Below, piece after piece: positions 12,901-23,694 of a stretch of DNA of 64,000 nucleotides (within the stretch, counting starts at the first letter, position 1; each line of letters begins with the position of its first letter). Origin of the DNA: Otis tarda (Eukaryota > Chordata > Aves > Otidiformes > Otididae); NCBI GenBank assembly GCA_026413225.1, contig CM048556.1, positions 21,925,115 to 21,989,114 of the forward strand, in the 5' to 3' direction. The translations under genes were made by a program, and so were the position numbers. The notes under the pieces are model-generated. The model was given only the letters and a program-made list of their open reading frames with translations, was not told the origin of the DNA and searched no databases.

Positions 12901-15900
12901 CTACACTCCATTTTTTGATTAAAACCAGCAGCGCATTCCAGCATAACACTTTTCCCAATTTACATATTTTCATCACAACCTCCATTCAAAATGCATCTTC
13001 CATCCATTCTTTACAATTATTTTGCTTTAAATATTTAATGATAAACACACAAAAGACAATATTGGATGAATGTGGCCCTTATTTCATAAACAATTCCCAA
13101 GGGACTACATAAATGCATACAGCTCAGCACATAAATGAGTATGCAGCGGATCAGAGTTTATGTTGTTACTCATAACTGAGGGCTATAAATGTACATTACT
13201 TTTCAAAATTCAGGAACAATCTAGCAAAGTCTTTTAAGCTGAGCTATCACAGGAGTCAGCAGGTGTTCTACGAATGAAGAATTTGAAAGCTCAAGGCCTC
13301 ATAGCTGTAAGCATTCCTTAGTTTGAAGAACTTATAAAAGTAAATAGGTGCAAGAAATAATAATGGAAAATTCCATTTAATACAGGACAAAGGAAGGCAA
13401 GAAGTAGATATATTCATAATGAATGGAACAAAGCTTGACAAAGAGCTGCTAGACTAACTAAACCTTCAGTTCTTCTGGGTGGATCACTTTCCCAAGCTGA
13501 ATCCATCTACAGATTGTGCAAATCACAGGGGGATACAAAACTGCCCTCAACCACATCAAGGTAAACACTTTTTCCACCATATATCTTCAGACTTGATACG
13601 CCCTGACTTCCTTTCCATACCTCTAACCTGTGTCACAGTCCTGCCAGATAGCCCCACTCTCTTCCTTCATGAGCATATGGGTAATGAATAGGGGTTACAA
13701 TAATTCAGGAGATTCATTTGCTAGCAGGATGGAATTTTCAAGCAAAGATCGCCAGGCTCTCAAGTCCTCAAAGATACCCATCTATGGTAACGTGAAGATA
13801 CCTGATCCAATTCCAATCTAGCTGTGGAGAGCTAAATTCTTAGAAGTTTAAAGGGAAAATAACTAAGGCTACAAGCTTTTGTAGCTCTCCAGCTTAAGTA
13901 TAATTTTTGAGAGCATGTGGAGTTGAAGTAACTGAAATAGAATGATACTTTAATGACACTTCACCCATTAGGTTATTAAGGAGATCAGTCCATTTGTTTC
14001 AGTGGCTTTTAATTATCTTCTGTCGAGTCATTCTGGTTTTATACTGGTATAAACACATCATGTCCCATGCTGTTTAATTTCCTTAAAGATTTTGTTTGCC
14101 TGTTTTTCATTTTATGAGGGCTTTAACTTCCAGGTGTTTAAATCAGCAAGGAAAGAAAAATATCATCTTAGAATGAAATGGAATAAATTCAAACTATATT
14201 TTAACTTTATGAGTGTTCATTTTCTTATATTGGCAATTCCCAGTCACCAATCTCAGGCAAGACAGCCTGACACTTTTAACCATGTAAATACCATAATTTT
14301 GAAATAGCTACAGGCTTCTGCTTTTTATTGCTTAAGATTCAACAGAGGATGCATCGTAAATGGACCTTTAAGGAAACAAATTCTATTATTCCTGCTAGCC
14401 GGGGCAATGACTACCATCGTGAAAGTAAAAATACTGCCATTAAATCAAGAAACTAATTAGAATCAGATCATCAAGTTCATTTTCTGCTGAAGACTTAATC
14501 TACTAGCATGGGGTAGAATGGTGTACTCAAGAGTACGTATCGGGGCTGAGCCATGTCCGTCAGCTTTTCTGATGTTCAAGCTTCTGAAAGAAGCTCAGCA
14601 GCTCAAGAAGGTTCAGGGCACTCGTGGTAGCCAGATGTGGGCCAGCAACGCTCGCTGTGTGGAAGGCTGGGAACACACAGATCTGGAAACCTGGCTCATG
14701 CCTGCGTATGGAGGCAAAAGGAACCAGACTCTAATCTCCACAACCCCAAGCAGACATGGAGCCCTCAGATGACTGCATCAAAACCAAAGACACTATTTTT
14801 GCTTTTCCCTTCCTTTTGCATTATCAAGAGCCCTCCATCCCCAAACTCTGACAGCAAAGATTGATATGATATCAAATGGAACGGATGATGGTCTGCCTAT
14901 GCTCAAGCACAAAAACAGAGAGAGAATAAATCTAATTTACATAACGAGACATTAACTGCATTTGACAGTATTTCTGAGATACTCCTTACACTGAAAATCC
15001 TCTTTCAGACACTGGAAATCCCCTGTGCACATCATCGTTGAACCTGTCTGCCAAACTCAGTGTCAGCTCCCTACTGTCTATCTTCTCCCTCTGTAGGTGG
15101 TTCAGCAACTCAAAAGGTGCATAATTATTACATAAATATCCATCAGTGAGCATATGAAACTTGGGAAAAAAAAATAGGACTTTTAAAGTTCTCATCTTGT
15201 ACATACTTGAGAATGCTATGATACAGCGATTCAAGCCAAATGATAACGTAAGCAATTAGACACCTTTTCATTATCAAGGGATAATAATGAAAGGGATAAT
15301 GAATAAGAGGATGCATCTATTCACAGCAACAGGTGCCGCAATTAGAATCCAAGAATCTCGGCTGTTATTTGTCTGACCTTAAAGGAGTCATTTACTCTTT
15401 ATGCCTCTGAGTTCCTACCTACAGTGTGGCAGCACCAATACTTATTTTACATGTCTTTTGAGAGTAATTAATGTTTTGAATGTTCTTCAAAATTATATGA
15501 TGAGTCAGTGCAAAAAGTGTTCCCATATGTATACTTTATTGGGTTTTGAGGACATTTTAGGCACCTGCATGCTTATATGCCTCATATGAACTCTTACCAG
15601 CCTGTAATAATTGGAGACCAAAAAAAGCCCACCAAAATTTACATACGAGGTCCACTCTGTTAATGACACTTCAGAGTTAACAATTTTACAGCTGTGTTTT
15701 CTTTATAACCAATGCGCACTGCAGGGAATTATAAATTTACTTAATAGCTGCAGCATTACTCAAGACACAGCCTAGCAGAACATTCTGCAAAGCACTGGGT
15801 GGTTTGTCTGATCGCCTCCAGCTACTTATCCCATAGGAGCTGGAAACATCAGCTAAGTTTCAAGTAAGCTACTGTTCAGATATGATAGCTTAACCAATAC

Positions 15901-18900
15901 AATGAAAATCACTGTTTAAGATTATAGAGGCTGTATTTATTGGCCAGACTGTCTTAGACTAGGATACTAGTTCTCAAATATCGCTGCACGCATACATACG
16001 AGGGTAAGAGACACAAACTGGTTGCCAAACTTCAGATTAGTGCCCATTTTCTAAGTTCCCAAGCAGTCCCAGAAAATTAAGAGAAAAGTCCTTTCTCCAA
16101 AAATACCCAAAACAACTCACCTCCTTACCAGTAATGAAATGCTCGGAGCAACACTGATGATTCTTCTTCCAGGACCATGAGATTTCTCAGAAATTAGCCC
16201 ACCTTCAAAAGAGACTATAAAGAGATCTATAAAGATCACAAACCAGTGTCCTCTGAACAAACCACAAAATCAGTCTACTTTCTCCACTAGAAATAATATT
16301 CCACCAATAAAGAATTAGAAGAAGAACAACATAAAGAGCCTTGCTAATATGACTTACAGCATGCCTAGGACACTTCCATACAGCAACGACCAGTGTCACA
16401 AAAGGCTGCTGAAGAACAAATAAATACTGTGGTTTACAACGGATGGATGTATAATGAGTTAAACAGAGTGTCAATAAGAAAAGCTGCGATCTCTAAATTA
16501 AGGCATTTTATGAAGTATCAAAACAACTCATCAGTTTGAAGTAAATTCTGAAAGATTCCCAAAAGAGTCAACCCATTACTGAAAAAAAACTGCTTAGTAA
16601 GTCTAGTATCGATCTGTCGAAAGGGTATGATGACTTTGCCTTTCCCTTTGAAAGCTCTGCTCACAGCAACACACTGGGAATTCATCAAGATGGTCTGCAG
16701 GGAAATCATTAAGCAAAAATAATAAAAGGAGAGAAGAAAATGAAGAAGATCTCAAACATTTACTCTGAGTTTCTGCATTCTCTTCTTTCACATGAATTAA
16801 TGTCATGCTCAGGAAAAAAACCCAACTGTCCATCGAAGGGAACGCATTATTCCTCAGAGGCACAACGATAAACCACTGGTCTCGAATACCCAGCCATTTA
16901 AAGTGTCTCCTTGAAGGCACCTACAATGACTCTGCATGGGGAAAAAATCAAATGAACTGATGCAAACCTGTGTACAAGGATGCAGACCAAGCTGACAAAC
17001 AACACCTTTGTGTGTCTCTGAAAGCAAGAGGATCATGCATTGGAACTTTCTTACGCTCAAGTTGCTCTTGTAAGCGGCACTGAATCTATTCAGGCACAAA
17101 AAATCTAGACTATTGTGAAAGACGTGACTTAGAGATTCAGTTCCACCCCATATGATCTTGGGTTTGGTGAGTAAGAATATTTATCCAGCTGAAAGCACAA
17201 AGCAAAATTGGGAAGGTAGAGTGCAGTTATGCTAACTGGAATCCAGCCTACGCACTGAGGCTAGTACCAACCCTTGGAAATGCAGCCGTGGCTCCTCCGC
17301 AATCACAAGTGGTCATTTCTGTTTTGCGTCTCATCCTAAGGACAACCTTTCCTCAGGTTACACTGGGGAAAGTGTACAACGCTCTGCAGCAGCTCACTGA
17401 AGCAAGGTTGTACAAAAGCTTGGCATAAAAAGACACTTGTCTTGCTCTTCACAATCAGGATCTTCACTGGATATTTCTCCCAAGGTGGTTACCAAGTCTG
17501 ACAAAGAAGAAAGTACAGCTGCCCGTAGAGATGCTGCTGTGACCAAGGACAAGAGAGTAAGGCAGTTTATCTTTTTTTCACAGAAGATTTTTAGCCCTCT
17601 TTTCTCCACCATGAAGCCCAGTGAAAATGCAGCTATTCTGGTTTCCTGCTACCAGCCGAAGCATACCGACAGCTACCTACAAGTACAGGTCTACGTTTCT
17701 TTCCTGTCTGAATCTCAGTGGACACTTCTAGCGTTTGATTTGTATGCACACTTCTGATCTGCCATGGACACTGGCCAGTCTCTATCAACTTTAAGCAAAG
17801 ATCAATCCATTTCCTAATTAGAGATGCGAATTAATGGAAACTAAAATGACCATTTTAAATACAGCAGGCCCTAATCAATGACTTCCTGAGATGCTGCACG
17901 CCCTAGAGCATTTCCTTCGTAATATTTTCAAACTGTCCACTCTCATCAATGATTTATGGCGTCTAGGTGCTACGTGGCAGTACTTTCAATGTCTGTGCTG
18001 ATAAAGAAGAAAACCTGTATTGTATCTCAAACTGTCAACAAATGCTTTGAAATTTCATAAAAGTTCTTACATTTGTCCTTCATATTTCCAGAGTTTAAAA
18101 AAACCCAACCTCAAACTACCTGCCTTTTCATGTGGAATAATGCTTGTGAGCATCTCATTCATGAGTCACATTAACTTTCTCCACCATCAGAATAGCTTAA
18201 TTCCATTGGCCTCACACCATAATTCTCCAGCTGGGCACTGAACCTCGTTGTGACAGCCCAGTTGGTTCTGCTGGCGCAATTAATGAGATTATGATTATCT
18301 GAGAAACATACCTAGCAAGTATGAATTCTTACACAGCCCCCTGGTTAAAAGGGATCTTACAACTTTAATGGAAGGAGACATCAAAAGCATTTACCCACAC
18401 AAAAGAATTCAACAATTGTATTTAAATTCAATATAACGTATGATAAAGAGATGAGCTGGAGTAAAAGCCTGTCACTGTTCTCACCCAATATTATTTATGG
18501 CTTTATATAGGACCCACTCCATGGCATTAGCAGACGGAAATCTTAATATCTTCTGACACAACTGGGTTGAGCCATCTATTATCACCCACAAATCCTTTAA
18601 AAACAAATACTGGTTCAAATAATTAAGCTGTTCAACATATTAACTTCCTAGACACCAACAAGGGGAACCAGAGTGATAAAATGACCTGGTTTAGGGAAGA
18701 CCAGTGAAAAGAGTTATCTGTATCCTGGGCTTCAAATCAAAAGCCTTTAATATTAGGATCACACTCTCCACTGAATAAATGTCAGATAAATAAACTTGAA
18801 AGAACAATATATTTTTCATGCTCTAAAATTATGCATTTTAAGAAGGACCGAGAACACGAAACTACAAAGTCTTTAACCTCTAGGGAGTAAATTCAAATAC

Positions 18901-19671
18901 CAACCAGGTCAGTAATAATCTAATGTCAACTGTTACCATAAAAAAATGGATGATATATTTAGTGGGAACGCTGAGGATCTGTGTTGGAATATTCTCAGTT
19001 ATTCTGTGTTACTCTCTGTGTATCATGATTAGAATTTTAAAGAAAAGGTAATGTTTCTCCCAACCCTACTTCACCATCATTTGTAATCCAGAGCATGAAA
19101 ACTGTCAGCCTACCTCTTAGATTCTTCCAGATAGTGATCTTATTCAGCTTGGATGCTTGCTAGCTTGTTTGCAACATTACTTTTCTGAGAAGGAAAATAC
19201 AACATAGAGCAATCAATGAAAGGTGAATCTTCGGGTTGGAAACATTTAGTACATAATGCAGATTTTGCTGATCTAAATGGCATAGACTTCCTTAATTACA
19301 TTATTTTTTCTCCCTCCGTAGTGTTGACAGCCTAAGTCTCATTGGTATTCAGCTGACTCCCACTTCCTGCAGCATGGATAATTGCCCCTTCCATTCGCAG
19401 TCGCACACCTCTCTGATCACTACAATAATTTGTATGGATGGAAAATGTAAAAGAAATGTTTATCACGTGTAAATTATTTTAATTTCTTGTAGCAAGCTAG
19501 ATGAAAATGAAAAGGGCCAGCACCAAGCAGTCCACTCTCTGCAGAAAGCAGTGGACAACTGAATCTTAAAACCTTTGAGCAGTATGTGGGCAAACCTGTT
19601 TAGTCCACTTTGCTCTACACTCCGCTGCATCAATGCATTTATTTACTCTTCTGCAACAGGCAGAAGCCTCA
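9901..19671. other. non-coding, no gene recognised
   Basis: This is AT-rich DNA without a recognisable gene. The longest frame (10,167-10,619 plus, 150 codons) has a composition typical of chance translation, with many W, C and M residues and no domain, so I do not call it. One segment at 17,459-17,556 has splice-like borders and a charged translation; it is reported separately as a weak exon candidate. No CpG island, tRNA, rRNA or recognisable small RNA hairpin was seen by eye. Confidence 0.55.
17459..17556 (+). other. weak candidate coding exon (unassigned)
   Basis: A pyrimidine-rich stretch ending in CAATCAG at 17,458 precedes a 98-base segment. The segment ends at AAGAGA followed by GTAAGG at 17,557, a good donor match. 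Read in the open frame (phase 1 in, phase 0 out), it gives a charged, low-hydrophobic peptide rich in S, K, D and R. No family is recognised and no partner exon was identified nearby, so chance is the more likely explanation. Confidence 0.2.
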
Positions 19672-19805
19672 TCAAGGCCAGGCTGGATGAGGCTCTGAGC
19701 AACCTGATCTAGTCAGGGATGTCCCTGCTTCTTGCAGGGGGGTTGGACTAGATGACCTTTGAAGGTCCCTTCCAACTCTAACCATTCTGTGATTCTATGA
19801 TTCTC
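19672..19805 (+). mobile_element. CR1 LINE, 5'-truncated 3' end
   Basis: The segment matches the well-known avian CR1 3' region: GCTCTGAGCAACCTGATCT, then a G-rich GCAGGGGGGTTGGACTAGATGA block, then AGGTCCCTTCCAACTCTAA. It ends in the diagnostic terminal repeat ATTCTGTG-ATTCTATG-ATTCT. The orientation is sense on the plus strand and only about 130 bases of the element remain. CR1 is a non-LTR retrotransposon whose copies are usually truncated at the 5' end, as here. No coding capacity remains. Confidence 0.93.
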
Positions 19806-20476
19806 TGAACACTGTGCATCTAACTCATGGCGCTGGCCAAACTTTCTTTAGATTATAGGTACAGCTGCAGCACACAGAGTTCTCCCTTTCAAGAGAAACA
19901 AGATCACTTGAGCTGCTAACATCACGTGCTGCACTTAATCAAACATGAGAGAACACAAAATCTCTCTGTCCTAGAGATCTCAGCCAAGCCAAGACCTTGG
20001 CAGGTCAGTCCAAACACCGCACGAGGTGCGCATGGCGATACAATACCTCTGTGACTTACATGTGCCAGACACTATGCACCTCAGAACTGAAGAATTAGCT
20101 TTTCTTGATAAAAATAATGACTTCCCTGAAAGAAAAAAAAAAAAAAGTGGTATTAGCTAACCTGAAATAGCAATATTAACCCAAAATCCCAGTACACAGA
20201 GTAACTGCTTCTGTCACGATGTGCCGATTGAAATTGGACCTCGAGCGACAGGTAGATGTCATCCTCTGAAATATGAACTTCTTGCACCTTATTTCCATGA
20301 CAGTGTTGCATCTAAGGCTGTAGCTACCCCACAGCTATCGGGCACAGGTAGGCATCGGGCTGCCCACGAAGCCCCTGGCATCCCAAGGGCCCAGCCTTGC
20401 CGTTGGGCGGAATTTCTTCCATAAGGAATACTTTTTTTTTATGATGAGGGCAGCAAAACACTGGCACCAGAGAGGC
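19806..20476. other. inter-repeat spacer upstream of the promoter island
   Basis: This lies between two CR1 fragments. It holds an A-rich tract near 20,131-20,146 and a T run near 20,430-20,440. GC content and CpG count begin to rise towards the island. No gene seen. Confidence 0.5.
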
Positions 20477-20640
20477 GATGGGTGCCCCATCCCTGGAAAC
20501 GTTCCAGGCCAGGTTGGCCGGGGCTCTGAGCAACCTGATCTGGTCGGAGATGTCCCTGCTCCTGGCAGGGGGGTTGGACCGGGTGGGCTTTAACGGCCCC
20601 TTCCCACCCAAACCGTTCTGTGATTCCATGATTCCATTAT
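20477..20640 (+). mobile_element. CR1 LINE, 5'-truncated 3' end (GC-rich copy)
   Basis: This is a second CR1 3' fragment in the same orientation. It starts within the GGTGCCCCATCCCTGG block and runs through GCTCTGAGCAACCTGATCTG and GCAGGGGGGTTGGAC to a terminal repeat of the form TTCTGTGATTCCATGATTCCA. Compared with the copy 800 bases upstream it carries many A/T to G/C differences, for example TAGATGACC in the upstream copy against CGGGTGGGC here. It abuts the CpG island. Confidence 0.93.
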
Positions 20641-20806
20641 CAGCACCTGACCTGACCTGGCTGCAGCTCGCTGGGGTACGTCCCACCACGCCATGCTGCC
20701 TGCCTCAGCCGGCACCTCCACGGCCGCGATTTAACAGAAAAAAAGAACATTTTAGGGAAAGGCTGTGTCCACCCCTGGCTGCCTGAGGGGCAGGGAGGTC
20801 ATGAGG

Positions 20807-20817
20807 AAGATGGCGGC
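20807..20817 (+). promoter_or_regulatory. YY1-type element AAGATGGCGGC
   Basis: This is a perfect match to the canonical YY1 core-promoter element, which in vertebrate CpG-island promoters usually lies just downstream of the start site on the sense strand. Its plus orientation agrees with transcription towards the C8orf48-like exons and would place a start site close to 20,790-20,805. That position is an inference. The ATG inside the motif opens a 67-codon frame ending at about 21,010, which would be an upstream ORF if transcripts start before it. Confidence 0.6.
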
Positions 20818-21166
20818 AGGGGCAAGACCCTCCCCAAACGCCTTCTCCCGCTCCGTCCCCCGCCACCGCCTCAGCGGTTGCCGCCTTCCCGCCGGGACAC
20901 GGGGCGGAGCCGCGCGCCAAGGGATCCGGTCTTCCCGCCCTCTTCCGCGCTTCGCGCCGGCGGCGGGGCCCGGCCTCCGCGCCCCGCTCCCCCGCGCCGG
21001 CGGAGCCTGAGGGGCCGCGCTGGTGCCCGCCCTGTGCGGGGCCGGTCCCGCCCGCGACTCAGCGGCCTATCCGTGCCGCCGCGGCTCCTTAACTCGACGG
21101 CCCGGGGCGCCTGTGTGTGGTGAAGCGGGGTCGGTGCGGCGGGCTGGCGGCTCCCGGTGGGCCTGG
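20810..21166 (+). other. putative non-coding exon 1 of the C8orf48-like gene
   Basis: A good splice donor, GCCTGG followed by GTAAGG, lies at 21,166/21,167 inside the island. The 5' border is unknown. The frame that would join to the coding exon at phase 0 is open back to about 21,011 but contains no ATG, so I place translation initiation in the next exon. Alternative start sites between 20,800 and 21,100 are equally possible. Confidence 0.4.
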
Positions 21167-23435
21167 GTAAGGAGCCCCGTCTGCGGCGGCGGTGGCGGTG
21201 CGAGGAGAGGCGGGCGCCGTTTGAAGAGCCCGCCTGTGCCCGCAGGGGAGGGGGAGACCTCGGGGGGGGGGAGCTGGAGGAGGCCAGACGCGGGTTTGGG
21301 TCCCCTCTGTGGGACAAGTTACCTGCTTTGCCAGCAAAACTCGGCCACGGCTGAGCAAATCCATGTGCTGGGCGGGCTCGGCCCTGGGGTCAGGCTGCTG
21401 AGGCCGCAGGGAGGCCTGGCCGGGGTGCTGGCAGCGTAGGAAAAGGTGGCCGAAATATCTGGTTCATGTTAGGGTGTTCTAAAAGGGAATTTGTTAATTA
21501 AAGTATGTGTTAAATAGTTTTAAAAAGTTCGTGGTTTCAGCCTCGAGATGCAGGATTGTGAAATTAAAAAAAAAAAAACCCCAAACAAACCACAAACAGA
21601 AGAAACTTTGCTTTTTGAGTTTGGGTTTTCACCCTGCCTTTGGGTTTTAACTAGAAAGTGTGTGGAGAAGAGCTTCTTAATTAGCTGTTACTTGGTGGAA
21701 ATGCAGCTTTTCCATGAGTGATGTGTTGCACATTTACTGTGAGGATAGAGCTTCATTCGCTCTGGTTTTCTTCTAACGTGCTTCCCGTTTCCAGTGACGC
21801 TGTATCACAGCAACCTCTTCTCAGTGGTGAGCGAAAGTTTGGTCGTCGCGTCTGTAAGAAAAAGTGATTCTTAGAAATGCAAGTCAAACAGTGTTGTGGC
21901 TTCTGTTTTTCAGAACCCATGCTGAAACACTAAGCTTGCTTTCTGCCAGTCTGTTAAGGTAGGTATTACCTCAGCCTTGTGAGGAACAAAAGGTGTGTGA
22001 TAGCAGATGCAACTTCCAAGTTGTCTGTGAACATGTTTTATTTGCTTTTTTTTTTAAGTATACTTACAGCTTCTAAGTTATTTATCTGCTCGTAACAAAT
22101 ACCTATCTTTTCACTGTGAAAATTGGCTAATATCAGTCATATCTGATATTATGAAGCATTTCCAGTTCAGACAAGTCATGTACCTTGCTGAAATTCATCT
22201 TCTCCTTAACCAGCCACATGGTGCTTGTGCAGCTGCAGCTTCTTAGGCCAGCTGTAGGCTGGAGAACGGACTGACTCTGTGTTTGCATTTCCTATTGTTT
22301 TTCTCCAGTAGACCACCAACCTGAATCAGTGGCAGTGTAATGAACAGAAGAATTACTTAGTGTCTATTAATATTTCAAGTTTAGATCAGAACAATTCTTT
22401 AAATGTTGGGACCATGTTAAAACAAAAAGAAAACCTTTAGACCTTGAAATTTGGCACTACAGGTTAGTTTTGGAAGTCTAGCCTTGGGAATGATGTCCTG
22501 AATTTGTTTTAGGGGCGCAGGATCTTTACACAGTGCACAGAAGGACTTTGGCAGTGGCACCTAAAACAGGCAGCATAGCATACTCAGTAGGCAAGTGGCT
22601 GATTTCACCCCCTTTAAAATGAAGTTGCCAAAACCCCACCACAACCACCAGGTACAGTGGCATACCTGAATTTCAGAAAGTGTCTTTGTCTACCTACTGT
22701 TATCACGTTGGCGTTCCCATCTTTCTGACAAATGAGCCATGACTGCTGCAGGCATCCTTCCAGACAGATGTTGCCCATACATTTACTCTCCTCACTTCAT
22801 GAGAGTAGGGAAGAAATTGAAGCAAAATTATTCAAGACAAAGTTATTTAGGTCCTTAAATTCAAAGGAAGAAGATGCATCATTCTAATAAAAAAAAAAGG
22901 GTAAAATAAAGCTTTAAAAGCTTTAAAATAAATCCATTACGTGATAGGTAACTATGTGAGGTCTGTTTTGTTCCTGGAGCTTGAATCTAGAGAACTTTAT
23001 TTCTCTTTTTCACACTGGGAGCATGACTTGTCATTTGAGAGCATCAGCTGGCTGACGTTTCTTATGTTTTCTTTTAAATTTTCTAGACAAAGTCTAAGCA
23101 GGACAAGGCTTAGAAGCTTAATAATCTGAAGGCAAAAAAAAAGTATTTTTCTTTTATTTTTGTTTCAATGAATGATTTTATCCAGGTGTTACTATAATTC
23201 ACTTCAAATTTGGAAGGAATGCTGCTCAGCATTAATTGCTAATGTTCAGTGATAATTGTTATTGGGTGCTTACCCAGCGGATCTCGGTGTGCGCTGCTTT
23301 GATCAGCAGTAGTGCTTTGAAGGGTTTTGCCGTGATCCAGTGCACTGATGAAGATGTTTCGTCCGCCTGTTGTGGTCGCAGAATTGGGTGTGAGCTGAAC
23401 TGTAATAGTAAATCTGCTTTTGTTTGTCTTTGCAG
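21167..23435 (+). other. putative intron 1 of the C8orf48-like gene
   Basis: The sequence starts with GTAAGG and ends with a T-rich tract and TTTGCAG at 23,429-23,435. It is AT-rich single-copy sequence with an A run near 21,566-21,578. I see no other gene in it. Confidence 0.45.
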
Positions 23436-23694
23436 TGCTGCACCATGATGACTGCCTCAGCAGACAGCTCTGGTGACGGTGAAAAGTGGCGGATGGAATT
23501 GAGCCAGAGTTACAGTAGCTCTGATTTAGACTACTCAGAAGATTCCTTTGAGCCCTTCAGCGAAGAGGAAGAAGCCTGCTGGCAGCGAGAGAGCGAACCA
23601 TCGGAATTGTATTGTTCCACAGAGGATTTAGAGACGTCTGCTGTGTCGGATAGATTGGAAAGCATATCGCGGTTGGCAGGCCAAAATCATGCAG
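23436..23694 (+). CDS. C8orf48: C8orf48-like gene, first coding exon
   Basis: The acceptor is TTTGTTTGTCTTTGCAG ending at 23,435. Nine untranslated bases are followed by the ATG at 23,445. The exon encodes residues 1-83 plus the first base of codon 84. The donor is CATGCAG followed by GTGTGC. The reading frame continues briefly into the intron (valine, glutamine and on to a stop), which is why the open frame is longer than the exon. The peptide is acidic, with runs of S, D and E. Confidence 0.78.

Larger units (their letters stand above)
20780..21450. promoter_or_regulatory. CpG island, likely promoter of the C8orf48-like gene
   Basis: CpG density is very high over about 650 bases against an AT-rich background. 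GC-box (Sp1-type) motifs include GGGGCGGAGC at 20,901-20,910, CCCGCCC at about 20,934-20,940 and CCCGCCC near 21,047. No TATA box is evident, as is common for housekeeping-type dispersed promoters. The first coding exon of the plus-strand gene lies 2.3 kb downstream behind a clear acceptor. This island is therefore the natural place for a non-coding first exon. Bidirectional activity is possible but nothing visible supports a minus-strand gene. Confidence 0.75.

Noticed and set aside
20765-21440. Multiple frames on both strands across the first CpG island (up to 148 codons)
   Set aside because: These are explained by GC-rich sequence. The translations are R/P/G/A-rich without a domain, and the region is better read as promoter and 5' UTR.
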